Part shown: one piece after another, positions 1-7,404 of the stretch
How positions within the stretch are numbered: position 1 is the stretch's first letter
How the letters are laid out: every line of letters begins with the position of its first letter
Source of the DNA: CADEDH01 sp965263455
GTDB lineage: Bacteria > Actinomycetota > Acidimicrobiia > Acidimicrobiales > SZUA-35
DNA: 64,000 bases
Direction: 5' to 3'
Assembly (NCBI GenBank): GCA_965263455.1
Contig: CBDHHN010000004.1
Span: 1,612,001-1,676,000, forward strand
Made by a program: the position numbers and the translations under genes
Notes under the pieces: generated by a model
Seen by the model: only the letters and a program-made list of their open reading frames with translations
What the model was told of the DNA's origin: nothing
The model's database searches: none

Positions 1-863
1 GCAACGGCCAGGGCCACGGGCAGCCGACGCTCCAGCGGGTACCGGCGAGCCACCGCCACCACCGTGGCCAGGGCCCGACGGCGCTGGCCCATGGCGGCCT
101 GGGCCACCGCCCGCTGGCCCTCGATCCGGGCCCAGCCACGGGAGTCGCCGACAAACTCGGGGTACTTGGCCAGCAGGTAGGCCAGGGCCTCGTCGATCAT
201 CCGCCAGCGTTCGAAGAAGAACGAGGCGCCGTGCCACCACACCCGGACCAGGGGTTCGGGGGCGACGGCGATGGTGCCGAGGCGGGCGGTGCGCAGGAAC
301 AGGTCGTAGTCCTCGGCGTACCCGCCCGGGATCTCCTCGTCGACCAGCCCGATCTCGTCGACCAACCAGTCCCGCTCCACCAGCCAGCTCGAGGGATGGA
401 CCTCGGTCATGCGGTTGTGGAGGAAGCCCTCGAAGGTGAGTCGGCCCGGGTCGGGAATGCGGACGGTGTCCTGATCCTGGTAGCGGATCCGGATCCCGGT
501 GCAGGCGGCCCGGGCCCCGATGGCCTCCAGGGCCTCGAACTGGCGGTGGAGCTTGCCCGCCAGCCATTCGTCGTCGTCGTCGCAGAAGGCGATCCAGGTG
601 TTGGAGGCCTTGTCGACTCCGCTGTTGCGGGCGCCGGGCAGACCCGGGGTCCTGGCGTTGGTGGTGACCAGCACCCGCCGGTTGCCGTCGTCGAACTCCA
701 GGGTGCGGTCGGGCTCGCTGCGGTCGAACACCACGATGACCTCGAGGTCGTCGTCGAGGTCCTGGTTCACCACCGAGTCGATGGCTCGGCGCAGCAGGCG
801 GGGTCGGTCGCGGGTGGCGATGACCACCGTGGTCGACCGGCCGGGGCGGCGGGCCCTGCTCAT
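1..863 (-). CDS. Family 2 glycosyltransferase (3' end beyond window)
   Basis: The visible 287 residues read as a GT-A fold family 2 glycosyltransferase, which transfers a sugar from a nucleotide-sugar donor at the cytoplasmic membrane face. Visible hallmarks are the N-terminal strand and helix VVIATRDRPRLLRRAIDSVV, and the donor/metal-binding acidic cluster FCDDDDEW near residue 94. The C-terminus lies left of the window. The ATG at 863-861 overlaps the stop of the upstream PssE-like gene (ATGA), so the two are translationally coupled and belong to the same exopolysaccharide operon. No transmembrane segment is seen in the visible part. Family assignment is firm; donor and acceptor sugars cannot be told. 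Confidence 0.88.
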   Translation of the reverse strand, partial: MSRARRPGRSTTVVIATRDRPRLLRRAIDSVVNQDLDDDLEVIVVFDRSEPDRTLEFDDGNRRVLVTTNARTPGLPGARNSGVDKASNTWIAFCDDDDEWLAGKLHRQFEALEAIGARAACTGIRIRYQDQDTVRIPDPGRLTFEGFLHNRMTEVHPSSWLVERDWLVDEIGLVDEEIPGGYAEDYDLFLRTARLGTIAVAPEPLVRVWWHGASFFFERWRMIDEALAYLLAKYPEFVGDSRGWARIEGQRAVAQAAMGQRRRALATVVAVARRYPLERRLPVALAV

Positions 864-1420
864 CGGATCACCCGCTCGTCCCGCGGCAGACCGACGGGCG
901 TGGCCAGGCCCAGGAGGTCGTCGACGACTCGACCGAACTCGGCCACCCCGGCTGCCACCGGACCGCCGGTGGGGATGAGGAACGAGTCGGCGTCGGCCAG
1001 GGCCTGGTCGAGCAGGGGTGCCAGCTCGTCGGTCTCGAACCGGACCCGGGCCAGCCCGGCCCGGTCGAGATGGCGGGAGAAGCGGATCTGATGGCCGTCG
1101 ACGTGCTCGCCCCGCTCCGGGTCGCGGGGGACGACCAGAGGCACCCGACCGGCGGCTCTGGCCTCCATCACGGTGGCCGGACCCCCGTGGGCCACCACGG
1201 CGGCGGCCGAGCTGAACAGCGAGCACAACCGGGCGTAGGGGATGAGCTCATCGCTCTGGGCGTGGCGGGTACGCTCCGCCGAACCCCGCTGGATGACGAC
1301 CCGGGCCTCGGGGTGCCCGGCCGCCCAGTCGTCCATCCAGGCGACCAGGCGGTCGAAGCGGTGGTGGTCGGTGCCGACCGACACCACCACGAGGGGGCCG
1401 GACGAAGGATCGAGGCTCAT
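860..1420 (-). CDS. PssE/EpsF-like glycosyltransferase subunit (Alg13-like, GT28 C-terminal type)
   Basis: A 186-residue protein matching the C-terminal, donor-binding half of GT-B family 28 enzymes, the role played by Alg13 in eukaryotes and PssE/EpsF in bacterial polysaccharide loci. Visible motifs are VVVSVGTDHHRFDRLVAWMD at the N-terminus and VVAHGGPATVMEARAAGRVP around residue 90, the GG-x-x-T-x-x-E nucleotide-binding loop of this family, followed by a GEHVDGHQ segment typical of Alg13/PssE. I chose the ATG at 1420 because it overlaps the TGA of the PssD-like gene by one base (TGATG). It presumably forms a membrane complex with that neighbour and acts early in lipid-linked repeat-unit assembly. 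The sugar specificity is unknown. Confidence 0.85.
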   Translation of the reverse strand: MSLDPSSGPLVVVSVGTDHHRFDRLVAWMDDWAAGHPEARVVIQRGSAERTRHAQSDELIPYARLCSLFSSAAAVVAHGGPATVMEARAAGRVPLVVPRDPERGEHVDGHQIRFSRHLDRAGLARVRFETDELAPLLDQALADADSFLIPTGGPVAAGVAEFGRVVDDLLGLATPVGLPRDERVIR

Positions 1421-1929
1421 CAGTACACCGGTCCGATCAAGACGCTGTCGGGGTAGAGGCGCTGCTGCTCGGGCCACTGGGTCAGGAACCGGGTCGACAG
1501 GGGCCGGCACAGGCGGCCGGTGAGGGTCCGGCTGTCGATGCGGTCGTAGACCTCGAGGAACACGGTCGGGATCCGGCGGCGGCGGGCCTCCACGAAGAAC
1601 GGGAAGGCCACGGCGGCGCCGGTCGAGACCACGACGTCCGGCTCGTACTGGTGCAGCACCCGGTAGGCCAGGAACCAGTTGCGGACGGCGTTGCGCACGT
1701 TGCGGGTGGTCGGGTGATGGGCCGGGACCAGGTACTCGTCACCCAGCTTGGAGCGGGCGTCGGGCTGGTCGAAGGTGACCCACAGTCGATCGTGGTGCTG
1801 CCACCAGGGACGAAGCTCCAGGAGCTGGGCCAGGTGCCCGCCGCCGGAGCCGACGAGCAGGACCCGGGCCCGCTCGCCGTGCTCGGTCGGGGACCCGAGG
1901 AGGGGGTCGCTGCCCGGCGCGTCGTTCAT
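1420..1929 (-). CDS. PssD/Cps14F-like glycosyltransferase subunit (Alg14-like)
   Basis: A 169-residue protein of the Alg14/PssD family, the acceptor-binding and membrane-recruiting half of a two-subunit GT-B glycosyltransferase. It has the characteristic glycine-rich start RVLLVGSGGGHLAQLLELRP and the segment DVVVSTGAAVAFPFFVEARR. The partner half is the next gene (PssE-like), overlapping by one base. This D-E order is the usual arrangement in Gram-positive and rhizobial polysaccharide clusters. It is the first gene of the leftward operon; the 115-bp gap at 1930-2044 separates it from a divergent rightward unit and must hold both promoters, though I cannot assign them confidently. Start chosen at ATG 1929, immediately before the conserved core. 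Confidence 0.86.
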   Translation of the reverse strand: MNDAPGSDPLLGSPTEHGERARVLLVGSGGGHLAQLLELRPWWQHHDRLWVTFDQPDARSKLGDEYLVPAHHPTTRNVRNAVRNWFLAYRVLHQYEPDVVVSTGAAVAFPFFVEARRRRIPTVFLEVYDRIDSRTLTGRLCRPLSTRFLTQWPEQQRLYPDSVLIGPVY

Positions 1930-2044
1930 CGCAGGCGGTATCGGTCGACGAGCGGCCCGACTGAAGGCCGAACCGGTGGTCTCCGCCTCCCGGGCCCCGG
2001 GCCCCGAACTCCAGTGGCTGCCGCCCCGGACCGATGCACCCCCC

Positions 2045-3379
2045 ATGACTGTTCCGGTCCACCTCGCGCCGGCCCCCGGCACCGACCTGGACTGGCTCCT
2101 CTCCGTGCTCGCAGGTCGAGCGGGCCACGCCCCGACCCCGGGGGTCTCCGGTCCCGGCATCGACGCCCGGACCGGGACCGGCCGGGCCGGCGCCGGCACC
2201 CGGTACCTGGTGCGGCCGTCGCTCGACCGTCCCCGGCTCCTGCTCCCGGTAGACCCGGCCCCGGTGGCGGCCGCCTCCCTGGATCGACCCAGCAGCGACC
2301 GGTCGTTGGCCGACCGGGCCGCGCTGGTCGGAGCCCGCCTCCTGGCCCGGGTCGGCCGCCTGGATCGGGTGCCCGGCGAGGTGGCCACGCTGGGGCCCTT
2401 CCCGCTGATCGAACACCTGGGCCGGGTCATGGGGGAGCCCGGGCTGACCGCCGCCGTCACCGTGGGACCGCCTCGCCGCAACCGCAAGCCGGTCCTCCAG
2501 CTGCTCGACCCCCACGGCCGGGTGGTGGGTTGGGCCAAGATCGGCTGGTCACCCCTGACCCGGGATCTGGTGACGGCCGAGGCCGACGCCCTGACCGCCG
2601 CCGCCGACCGGCTCCCGCCATGGCTCATCGCCCCCCGGCTACTCCTGATCGAACGGTGGGGTGACCTGATCGTGTCGGTGTGCAGCCCCCTGCGCCCACC
2701 CCGCCGACCCGGGCCCCCGACCCCGGGCGTCGAGGCCACGGCCGCCGCCCTGTGGGCCGTCGGCGAGGAGCACCGCACCCCGGCCACGACAGGCACCGTG
2801 CTCGAAGGGCGGCTCCGGCTGGAGCACGACCCCACGCCCGACCCCACGCCCGATCCGGGACCGGTCCGAGCGGCCCTCGACCGCACGGAGGCCCACCACG
2901 GCGACCTGCTCCTGCCGACGGGCCTGTGGCACGGCGACTTCACCCCCTGGAACATGGTGGCCCGGGCCGGTCGCCGCCACCTGTGGGACTGGGAGTTCGC
3001 CGGCCACCACCGGCCCCGCGGCTTCGACCTCCTCCACCACCGGTTCGAGCAGCTCCGTCGTCGGGCCCTGGCCGCGGCCGATCGGGGACCGACGGCCGCC
3101 TACTCGGCCACCGGACGGGCCCTCGACCGGTTGCTGACCGAGAGTGACGACATCGTGGCCACCGCCGCCCGGACGGCCGGCGACCGCCCCGATCGGGCCG
3201 TCGGGCGGGCCACCGTCGACCTCTACCTGTGCGAGCTCCTGGTTCGGGAGCATCGGCTGGCCGGCCAACGGTGGGACGGCGGGCCGATGGGGGCGGTGGG
3301 CCCCGTGGCCGCCGACGCCCTCGACCGCCGCCTCGGCTCCGGGACCGCGTCCGGGACCGACTCCCACCCCGAACGGTGA
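2045..3379 (+). CDS. APH-fold phosphotransferase-like protein in polysaccharide locus
   Basis: A 444-residue protein with the aminoglycoside phosphotransferase/choline-kinase fold in its C-terminal half. The catalytic loop reads WHGDFTPWNMV near residue 296 (H-G-D-x-x-x-x-N) and the metal-binding segment is WDWEF about 20 residues later (D-x-E). The N-terminal 200 residues are a variable nucleotide-binding lobe that I cannot align further. It is divergent from the PssD gene and its TGA overlaps the GTG of the flippase (GTGA), so it is co-translated with a Wzx-type protein. A polysaccharide-related substrate such as a sugar or lipid intermediate is an inference from context; antibiotic resistance is unlikely. 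Start: ATG 2045, after the divergent gap. Confidence 0.72.
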   Translation: MTVPVHLAPAPGTDLDWLLSVLAGRAGHAPTPGVSGPGIDARTGTGRAGAGTRYLVRPSLDRPRLLLPVDPAPVAAASLDRPSSDRSLADRAALVGARLLARVGRLDRVPGEVATLGPFPLIEHLGRVMGEPGLTAAVTVGPPRRNRKPVLQLLDPHGRVVGWAKIGWSPLTRDLVTAEADALTAAADRLPPWLIAPRLLLIERWGDLIVSVCSPLRPPRRPGPPTPGVEATAAALWAVGEEHRTPATTGTVLEGRLRLEHDPTPDPTPDPGPVRAALDRTEAHHGDLLLPTGLWHGDFTPWNMVARAGRRHLWDWEFAGHHRPRGFDLLHHRFEQLRRRALAAADRGPTAAYSATGRALDRLLTESDDIVATAARTAGDRPDRAVGRATVDLYLCELLVREHRLAGQRWDGGPMGAVGPVAADALDRRLGSGTASGTDSHPER

Positions 3380-4206
3380 CCGGGTTGGCCGCCGCCCCCG
3401 AATCCGGGACCGGCACGACGGCCGCGGCCGGTCGGCCGGAGTCCGAACCCCGCTCCGGGGCCGGCTCCCGGCGCGGCTCGTCACCGCGGGCCTCGGCCCT
3501 GGTGGCCCTGGGCGGGGCGGTGGTCACGACCGTCACCAACTTCGGGATCGCCCTCCTGCTGGTCCGGGCGGGCACGGCCACGGCCGGGGTGTTCTTCGCC
3601 GCCACCGCCGTGATCACCATCGTGGGCAACAGTGCGGCCCTGGGGACCATGACCGGTCTCACCTATTTTCTGCCCACCGTCCTCGCCGGGCCCCGACCCG
3701 ACCCGCGCTCGCTCATCGGGTCGGCTCTGCGACCGGTGGTTGCGGCCTCGACCGTGGCCGCCGTGGTCCTGGTGGGGGTCGCCGTGCCCCTGGCCTCGGT
3801 GGTGGCCGACGATCGGACCGCGGAGGTGGCGACCATGGTCCGGATCCTGGCCCTGGCCGTCCCGTTCTGGGCCGTGACCGTCACCGCCCTGGGGGCCACC
3901 CGGGGCCTGGGCTCGGCCCACCCGACCACGGTGGTCAACAACGTTGTCCGACCGCTGGCCCAACTGCTCGCCATCGGTGCCGTGGTGGCGACCGGACCGG
4001 GCGGGTCGCCGTCGCTCACCGCGCTGGCCCTGGCCTGGGCCGGGCCGGTCGTGGTCGGCGCCGTCATCGCCCTCGGGGCGGTGGCCCGCCTCGGAGGCCT
4101 GGCCGTCCCGCCCCGCCCCGCCACCGCCACCGGCACCGCACCACCGGCACCGGCACCGGCACCGGCACCCGGGGGCCGGACCCCGCCGCCCAACCGGGAG
4201 TGGTGA
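3376..4206 (+). CDS. Wzx/MATE-like polysaccharide flippase, N-terminal half (separate frame)
   Basis: This 276-residue reading frame encodes the first half of a Wzx/MurJ-like lipid-linked oligosaccharide flippase. About six hydrophobic segments are visible, starting with ASALVALGGAVVTTVTNFGI near residue 38, and the arrangement (G-T-x-T-G-L-x-Y-F-L-P after TM2) is typical of the family. The frame stops at TGA 4204-4206, in the long loop expected between TM6 and TM7, just after a Pro/Ala-rich linker made by CCGGCA hexamers. The second half follows in another frame. The GTG start at 3376 overlaps the stop of the APH-like gene. Either this is a real two-subunit flippase coupled through GTGA, or a frameshift; see the finding. 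Confidence 0.7.
   Translation: MTGLAAAPESGTGTTAAAGRPESEPRSGAGSRRGSSPRASALVALGGAVVTTVTNFGIALLLVRAGTATAGVFFAATAVITIVGNSAALGTMTGLTYFLPTVLAGPRPDPRSLIGSALRPVVAASTVAAVVLVGVAVPLASVVADDRTAEVATMVRILALAVPFWAVTVTALGATRGLGSAHPTTVVNNVVRPLAQLLAIGAVVATGPGGSPSLTALALAWAGPVVVGAVIALGAVARLGGLAVPPRPATATGTAPPAPAPAPAPGGRTPPPNREW
4144..4167 (+). repeat. CCGGCA hexanucleotide repeat (x4) in flippase linker
   Basis: Four consecutive CCGGCA units followed by a CCC-GGGGG run lie in the loop-coding region between the two halves of the flippase, encoding Ala-Pro dipeptides in the first frame. Unit gain or loss would keep the frame because the unit is six bases. A one-base change in the adjacent C/G run could fuse the two halves. 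Confidence 0.8.
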
Positions 4207-5030
4207 CCCGGGCCGAGTTCTGGCGTTACTGCCGGCCCCGGGCCGCCTCGGCCGCGGCCCAGATCGCCCTGGAGCGCAGCGACGTGATCCTCGTCTCCGC
4301 CCTGGCCGGCCCGGCCGCGGCCGGCGTCTACGGCACCCTGACCCGGTTCGTCACCGTGGGCAACTTCGTGGTTTTCGTCCTCGGCCAGGCCACCTCGCCC
4401 CAGCTCCGACGCGCCCTGGCCCGGGGCGACCGGGCCGGCGCCCAGCGGCTGCTCGACCAGGCCACGGCCTGGATGGTGCTCACCGCCGGGCCCTACCTGC
4501 TGCTGGTGGCGACCGTGGCCGGGCCACTGCTGGCCGTCCTCGACGCCGACCTGCGAGTCGGGGCGACCGCCCTGTCGGTGGCGGCGGTGGGGATGGTGGG
4601 CAACGCCCTGGCCGGACCCGCCGACCTGACCCTGCTGATGCTGGGCCGGTCGAGAGCGTCGCTGGCGGTCACGGCCGGGGCCCTGGCCGTGGACGTGGCG
4701 GTGGCGATCGTCGCCATCGGCCCCCTGGGCCTGGTGGGGGCGGCCCTGGCCTGGGCCGCCGCCGTGGTGGTCCAGAACGGGGCGGCTCTGTGGCTGGTGT
4801 GGCGGCACGGTGGCCTCCGCCCCGGCGGTGGGCCGACCAGGGTGGCGGCGGCCGGTGCGATGCTGGCCGTGGCCCCGGTGGCCGGGTTGCGGCTGACCAC
4901 CGGCCGACCCGACGATCTGGCCGGTCTGGTGGCGGCGGCCGCCGTCGCCGGGTTGGTGCTGGCGGGGTGGACGGCCGTGCACGCCCGACGCCTGGGGCTC
5001 AGGGGCGGGAGGCCTCCAGCAGCCGGTTGA
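4203..5030 (+). CDS. Wzx/MATE-like polysaccharide flippase, C-terminal half (separate frame)
   Basis: About 275 residues encoding the second half of the flippase. It begins with the cytoplasmic segment RAEFWRYCRPRAASAAAQIA, then RSDVILVSALAGPAAAGVYG, which is the standard TM7 entry of Wzx proteins, and has about six further hydrophobic segments. It lies one frame away from the N-terminal half. Initiation could occur at GTG 4203, which overlaps the upstream stop as GTGA, or at GTG 4200. Without the N-terminal half it would lack half of the transport channel, so both parts are needed if functional. The last 32 bases overlap the convergent GH26-like gene. The homology is clear; whether one or two proteins are made is not. 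Confidence 0.68.
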   Translation: MTRAEFWRYCRPRAASAAAQIALERSDVILVSALAGPAAAGVYGTLTRFVTVGNFVVFVLGQATSPQLRRALARGDRAGAQRLLDQATAWMVLTAGPYLLLVATVAGPLLAVLDADLRVGATALSVAAVGMVGNALAGPADLTLLMLGRSRASLAVTAGALAVDVAVAIVAIGPLGLVGAALAWAAAVVVQNGAALWLVWRHGGLRPGGGPTRVAAAGAMLAVAPVAGLRLTTGRPDDLAGLVAAAAVAGLVLAGWTAVHARRLGLRGGRPPAAG

Positions 5031-6042
5031 ACGCCTCGGTCGACCGGGGAGAGGAGTCGATCTCCCAGCGGCAGTCCGGCCAGTTTCGGTCGTGGACGCT
5101 GAACCAGGCCACGTACTCGGTGGTGGCGGCCACCTCGGGCTCGGCCAGATGGCGGCCGAGGTCGTCTATCCAGCGGGCCTTGCGCCCCGGGTCGGCCGGG
5201 TCCTCGGTGGAGGCGATCTCCCCCACCGCCACCGGCAGGCCCCGTTGGGCGGCGAAGGCGTAGGCCGGAGCCAGCAGGGCCGGGGCGTCGACCCAGGGCC
5301 GATCGGTCCCCTGGCAGTCGAACCAGTTGTAGGCGTCGACCCCGACCACGTCGACCACGTCGTCGCCCGGCCACCACCGATCGAGTTCGTCGCCGGCGTA
5401 GAGTCCGCGCCCGGCGGTGAAGACCAGGGGCACGTCGTCGCCACCCCGCTCCCGCACCACCTCGGCCATGCGGCGCCAGGCGGCGGCGAATTCCTCGGCC
5501 GTGCCGTTGGCGGCCGAATCCCGGGTCTCGGGCTCGTGGTTGAGGGTGAACCAGATCCGTCCCCCGAGGGCCACGACCCGGTCGGCCCAGGCCACCAGGT
5601 CCCGGTACACGTCGTCACCGGGCTCGGCTCGGGCCAGGTCGGCCCATGGCACCACGACCCCGGCGTCGGTCCGGGGCCGCACCGACAGGTGGAGGTCGTA
5701 GCCGGCGTCGAGCAGGCCCTGGTGGCGGGGTTCGGGGAACGGCGTGTCCCACCGGGCGAAGACCCGGACCACGCCGGGTCGGACCCCGGCCCGGGCCGCC
5801 ACCGCCTCCACCGCCTCCGGGTCGGCCCCGGGAACGGCCAGGCCGACCGGTACCGGGGATGGTCCGGCGGCGCCGGTGCGGGCCGATCGGTCCGGGGCCG
5901 TGTCGTCCACCGCGGCGACTCCGTCGGCCTCGGGGCCCGGGGCCCCGCCCGGCTCGCCGGTGCAGGCCGCGACCAACGCCGCCACCGCCAGGGTCACCAG
6001 CGCGATCAGCGTCGACGCATCCCTTCGAGATCGCCGGATCAT
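4999..6042 (-). CDS. GH26-like glycoside hydrolase lipoprotein
   Basis: A 347-residue predicted lipoprotein: basic start, hydrophobic stretch LIALVTLAVAALVAAC with a lipobox-like AAC near residue 27, then a Pro/Ala linker and a TIM-barrel domain. The segment IWFTLNHEPETRDS near residue 180 resembles the acid/base region of GH26 mannanase-type enzymes (H-E), and LPVAVGEIASTEDP near residue 285 fits the nucleophile strand (G-E). It is probably exported and acts on the cell's own or another beta-glycan. The ATG at 6042 overlaps the stop of the Wzy-like gene (ATGA), so it is part of the polysaccharide operon, which suggests a role in trimming, releasing or length control of the polymer. Substrate unknown. 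Confidence 0.76.
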   Translation of the reverse strand: MIRRSRRDASTLIALVTLAVAALVAACTGEPGGAPGPEADGVAAVDDTAPDRSARTGAAGPSPVPVGLAVPGADPEAVEAVAARAGVRPGVVRVFARWDTPFPEPRHQGLLDAGYDLHLSVRPRTDAGVVVPWADLARAEPGDDVYRDLVAWADRVVALGGRIWFTLNHEPETRDSAANGTAEEFAAAWRRMAEVVRERGGDDVPLVFTAGRGLYAGDELDRWWPGDDVVDVVGVDAYNWFDCQGTDRPWVDAPALLAPAYAFAAQRGLPVAVGEIASTEDPADPGRKARWIDDLGRHLAEPEVAATTEYVAWFSVHDRNWPDCRWEIDSSPRSTEAFNRLLEASRP

Positions 6043-7397
6043 CCGCCCCCCTCGGGCCCCGCGTGCTCCTGCTGATACCGGAGGGCCACGGCGACCGCCG
6101 CCATCACGGCGAACAGGGCGTGGGGAATCATGAGGTACACCGGCAGCTGGGCGGCGGCGATCACCAGCACCGTGTGGATCCAGACCCCGGCCGTCGTGGC
6201 CTGACGCCTGGTGTGGTACCAGAAGGCGGCGAGGGCGCCGAGGAACCCGACGGCCCCGACGAAACCGTGGGAGAAGACCACCATCCACACCTGGCCGTGG
6301 GTGCCGACCGAGGGGTGGCCGCCGTTGGGCCTAGGCGCCCCCCAGCCGAACACGGGTCGCTCCAACGCCCCCTCCACCGCAGCGGTGGCCAGGGCGAACC
6401 GGTCGGCGTCGGAATGGCCGTTGTCGACCCGGGAGGCGACCAGGTCACCGAGAGGGCTCAGGGCCAGGACGACGGCCAGGACGACGGCGGCCACGGCGAG
6501 GCGGGCCAGGGCTCCGGCCCGACCGGCCAGACCGAACCGGATCCCGGCGTAGACCAGCCCCAACCCGAGACTCAACCACAGCCCCCGGTTGAGCGACACC
6601 ACGGCCGGAGGCACGGCCGCCACCAGCGCCAGGCGGACCAGGCGGGGCGACAGCCCCGAGCGGTCGTCGGCCAGGGCGGCCAGGGCGAACGGGGTCCCCA
6701 GGGCCAGCATGGACCCCCACGAGTTGGTGTACGGGAACGGGGCCTTGGGCCGGGGCACCGGGACCCCGATGATGTCCTGCAGATCGGCGAACCCCGGGGT
6801 GACCAGGGTGTTGATCAGCTCGTTCTCCAGCAGACCGGCGGGCATGAGGTACCACATCGGGGACCGGAAGCTGACCGCCCCCACGATCAGGGCCAGGTAG
6901 CCGCCGGCCACGGTCGCCATCCACAGCAGGGTGAAGGAGCGGACGATCCGGCCGATCGACACCGAACGGCCCCCGTTGAGGAGATAGACGACGAACACGG
7001 TGGCGGCCAGGTAGTAGCCGGTCCGCAGCAGGTAGCCGGCGAAGCGGGCCCCGGTGTCGACGGCCAGGGCCGAGCCCGCCACCGCCACCAGGAACACCAG
7101 CCACATCCCGAGGCCCCGGGGGGCGACCAGGTCCCGCCGACGCAACAGGCTGGCGGCCATGGGGGCGGCCAGCCCGACCCACATGAACCCACCCAGGCCG
7201 AGCAGGAACCACAGGGGATAGCCGACCACCATCAGCACCAGGGGCCAGGCCGGGAGCGGCGCCTCGGCCTCGACGCGGTAGATCGGCGACGGTCCGCCCC
7301 CGCGACCGGCGCCGAGGGCGCGCTCGAAACCGGGGTCGGAGGCGAGGTGGGAGTCGAAGCCGGGGTCGGGCCCGAGGACGTCGCCGGTGGCGGTCAC
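6039..7397 (-). CDS. O-antigen polymerase/ligase-like membrane protein (Wzy/WaaL)
   Basis: A 452-residue integral membrane protein with about 10-12 hydrophobic segments and a long extracytoplasmic loop between roughly residues 215 and 250 containing PRPKAPFPYTNSWGSMLALG. The following VVSLNRGLWLSLGLGLVYAG resembles the conserved Arg-containing segment of O-antigen ligase/polymerase proteins. A late F-G-W-G motif with H-(x)n-H before a final pair of TM segments is also typical. It would polymerise or ligate lipid-linked repeat units exported by the flippase. The GTG at 7397 lies 7 bases after the stop of the Wzz/Wzc-like gene and its own stop overlaps the GH26-like gene, so all three are one operon. 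An ATG start is not available nearby. Confidence 0.82.
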   Translation of the reverse strand: MTATGDVLGPDPGFDSHLASDPGFERALGAGRGGGPSPIYRVEAEAPLPAWPLVLMVVGYPLWFLLGLGGFMWVGLAAPMAASLLRRRDLVAPRGLGMWLVFLVAVAGSALAVDTGARFAGYLLRTGYYLAATVFVVYLLNGGRSVSIGRIVRSFTLLWMATVAGGYLALIVGAVSFRSPMWYLMPAGLLENELINTLVTPGFADLQDIIGVPVPRPKAPFPYTNSWGSMLALGTPFALAALADDRSGLSPRLVRLALVAAVPPAVVSLNRGLWLSLGLGLVYAGIRFGLAGRAGALARLAVAAVVLAVVLALSPLGDLVASRVDNGHSDADRFALATAAVEGALERPVFGWGAPRPNGGHPSVGTHGQVWMVVFSHGFVGAVGFLGALAAFWYHTRRQATTAGVWIHTVLVIAAAQLPVYLMIPHALFAVMAAVAVALRYQQEHAGPEGGG

Positions 7398-7404
7398 CGC
7401 GCCG

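Noticed and set aside
2045..3379. Aminoglycoside resistance gene
   Set aside because: The APH fold is shared by many kinases. The gene is coupled to a flippase in a polysaccharide locus and has no mobile context.
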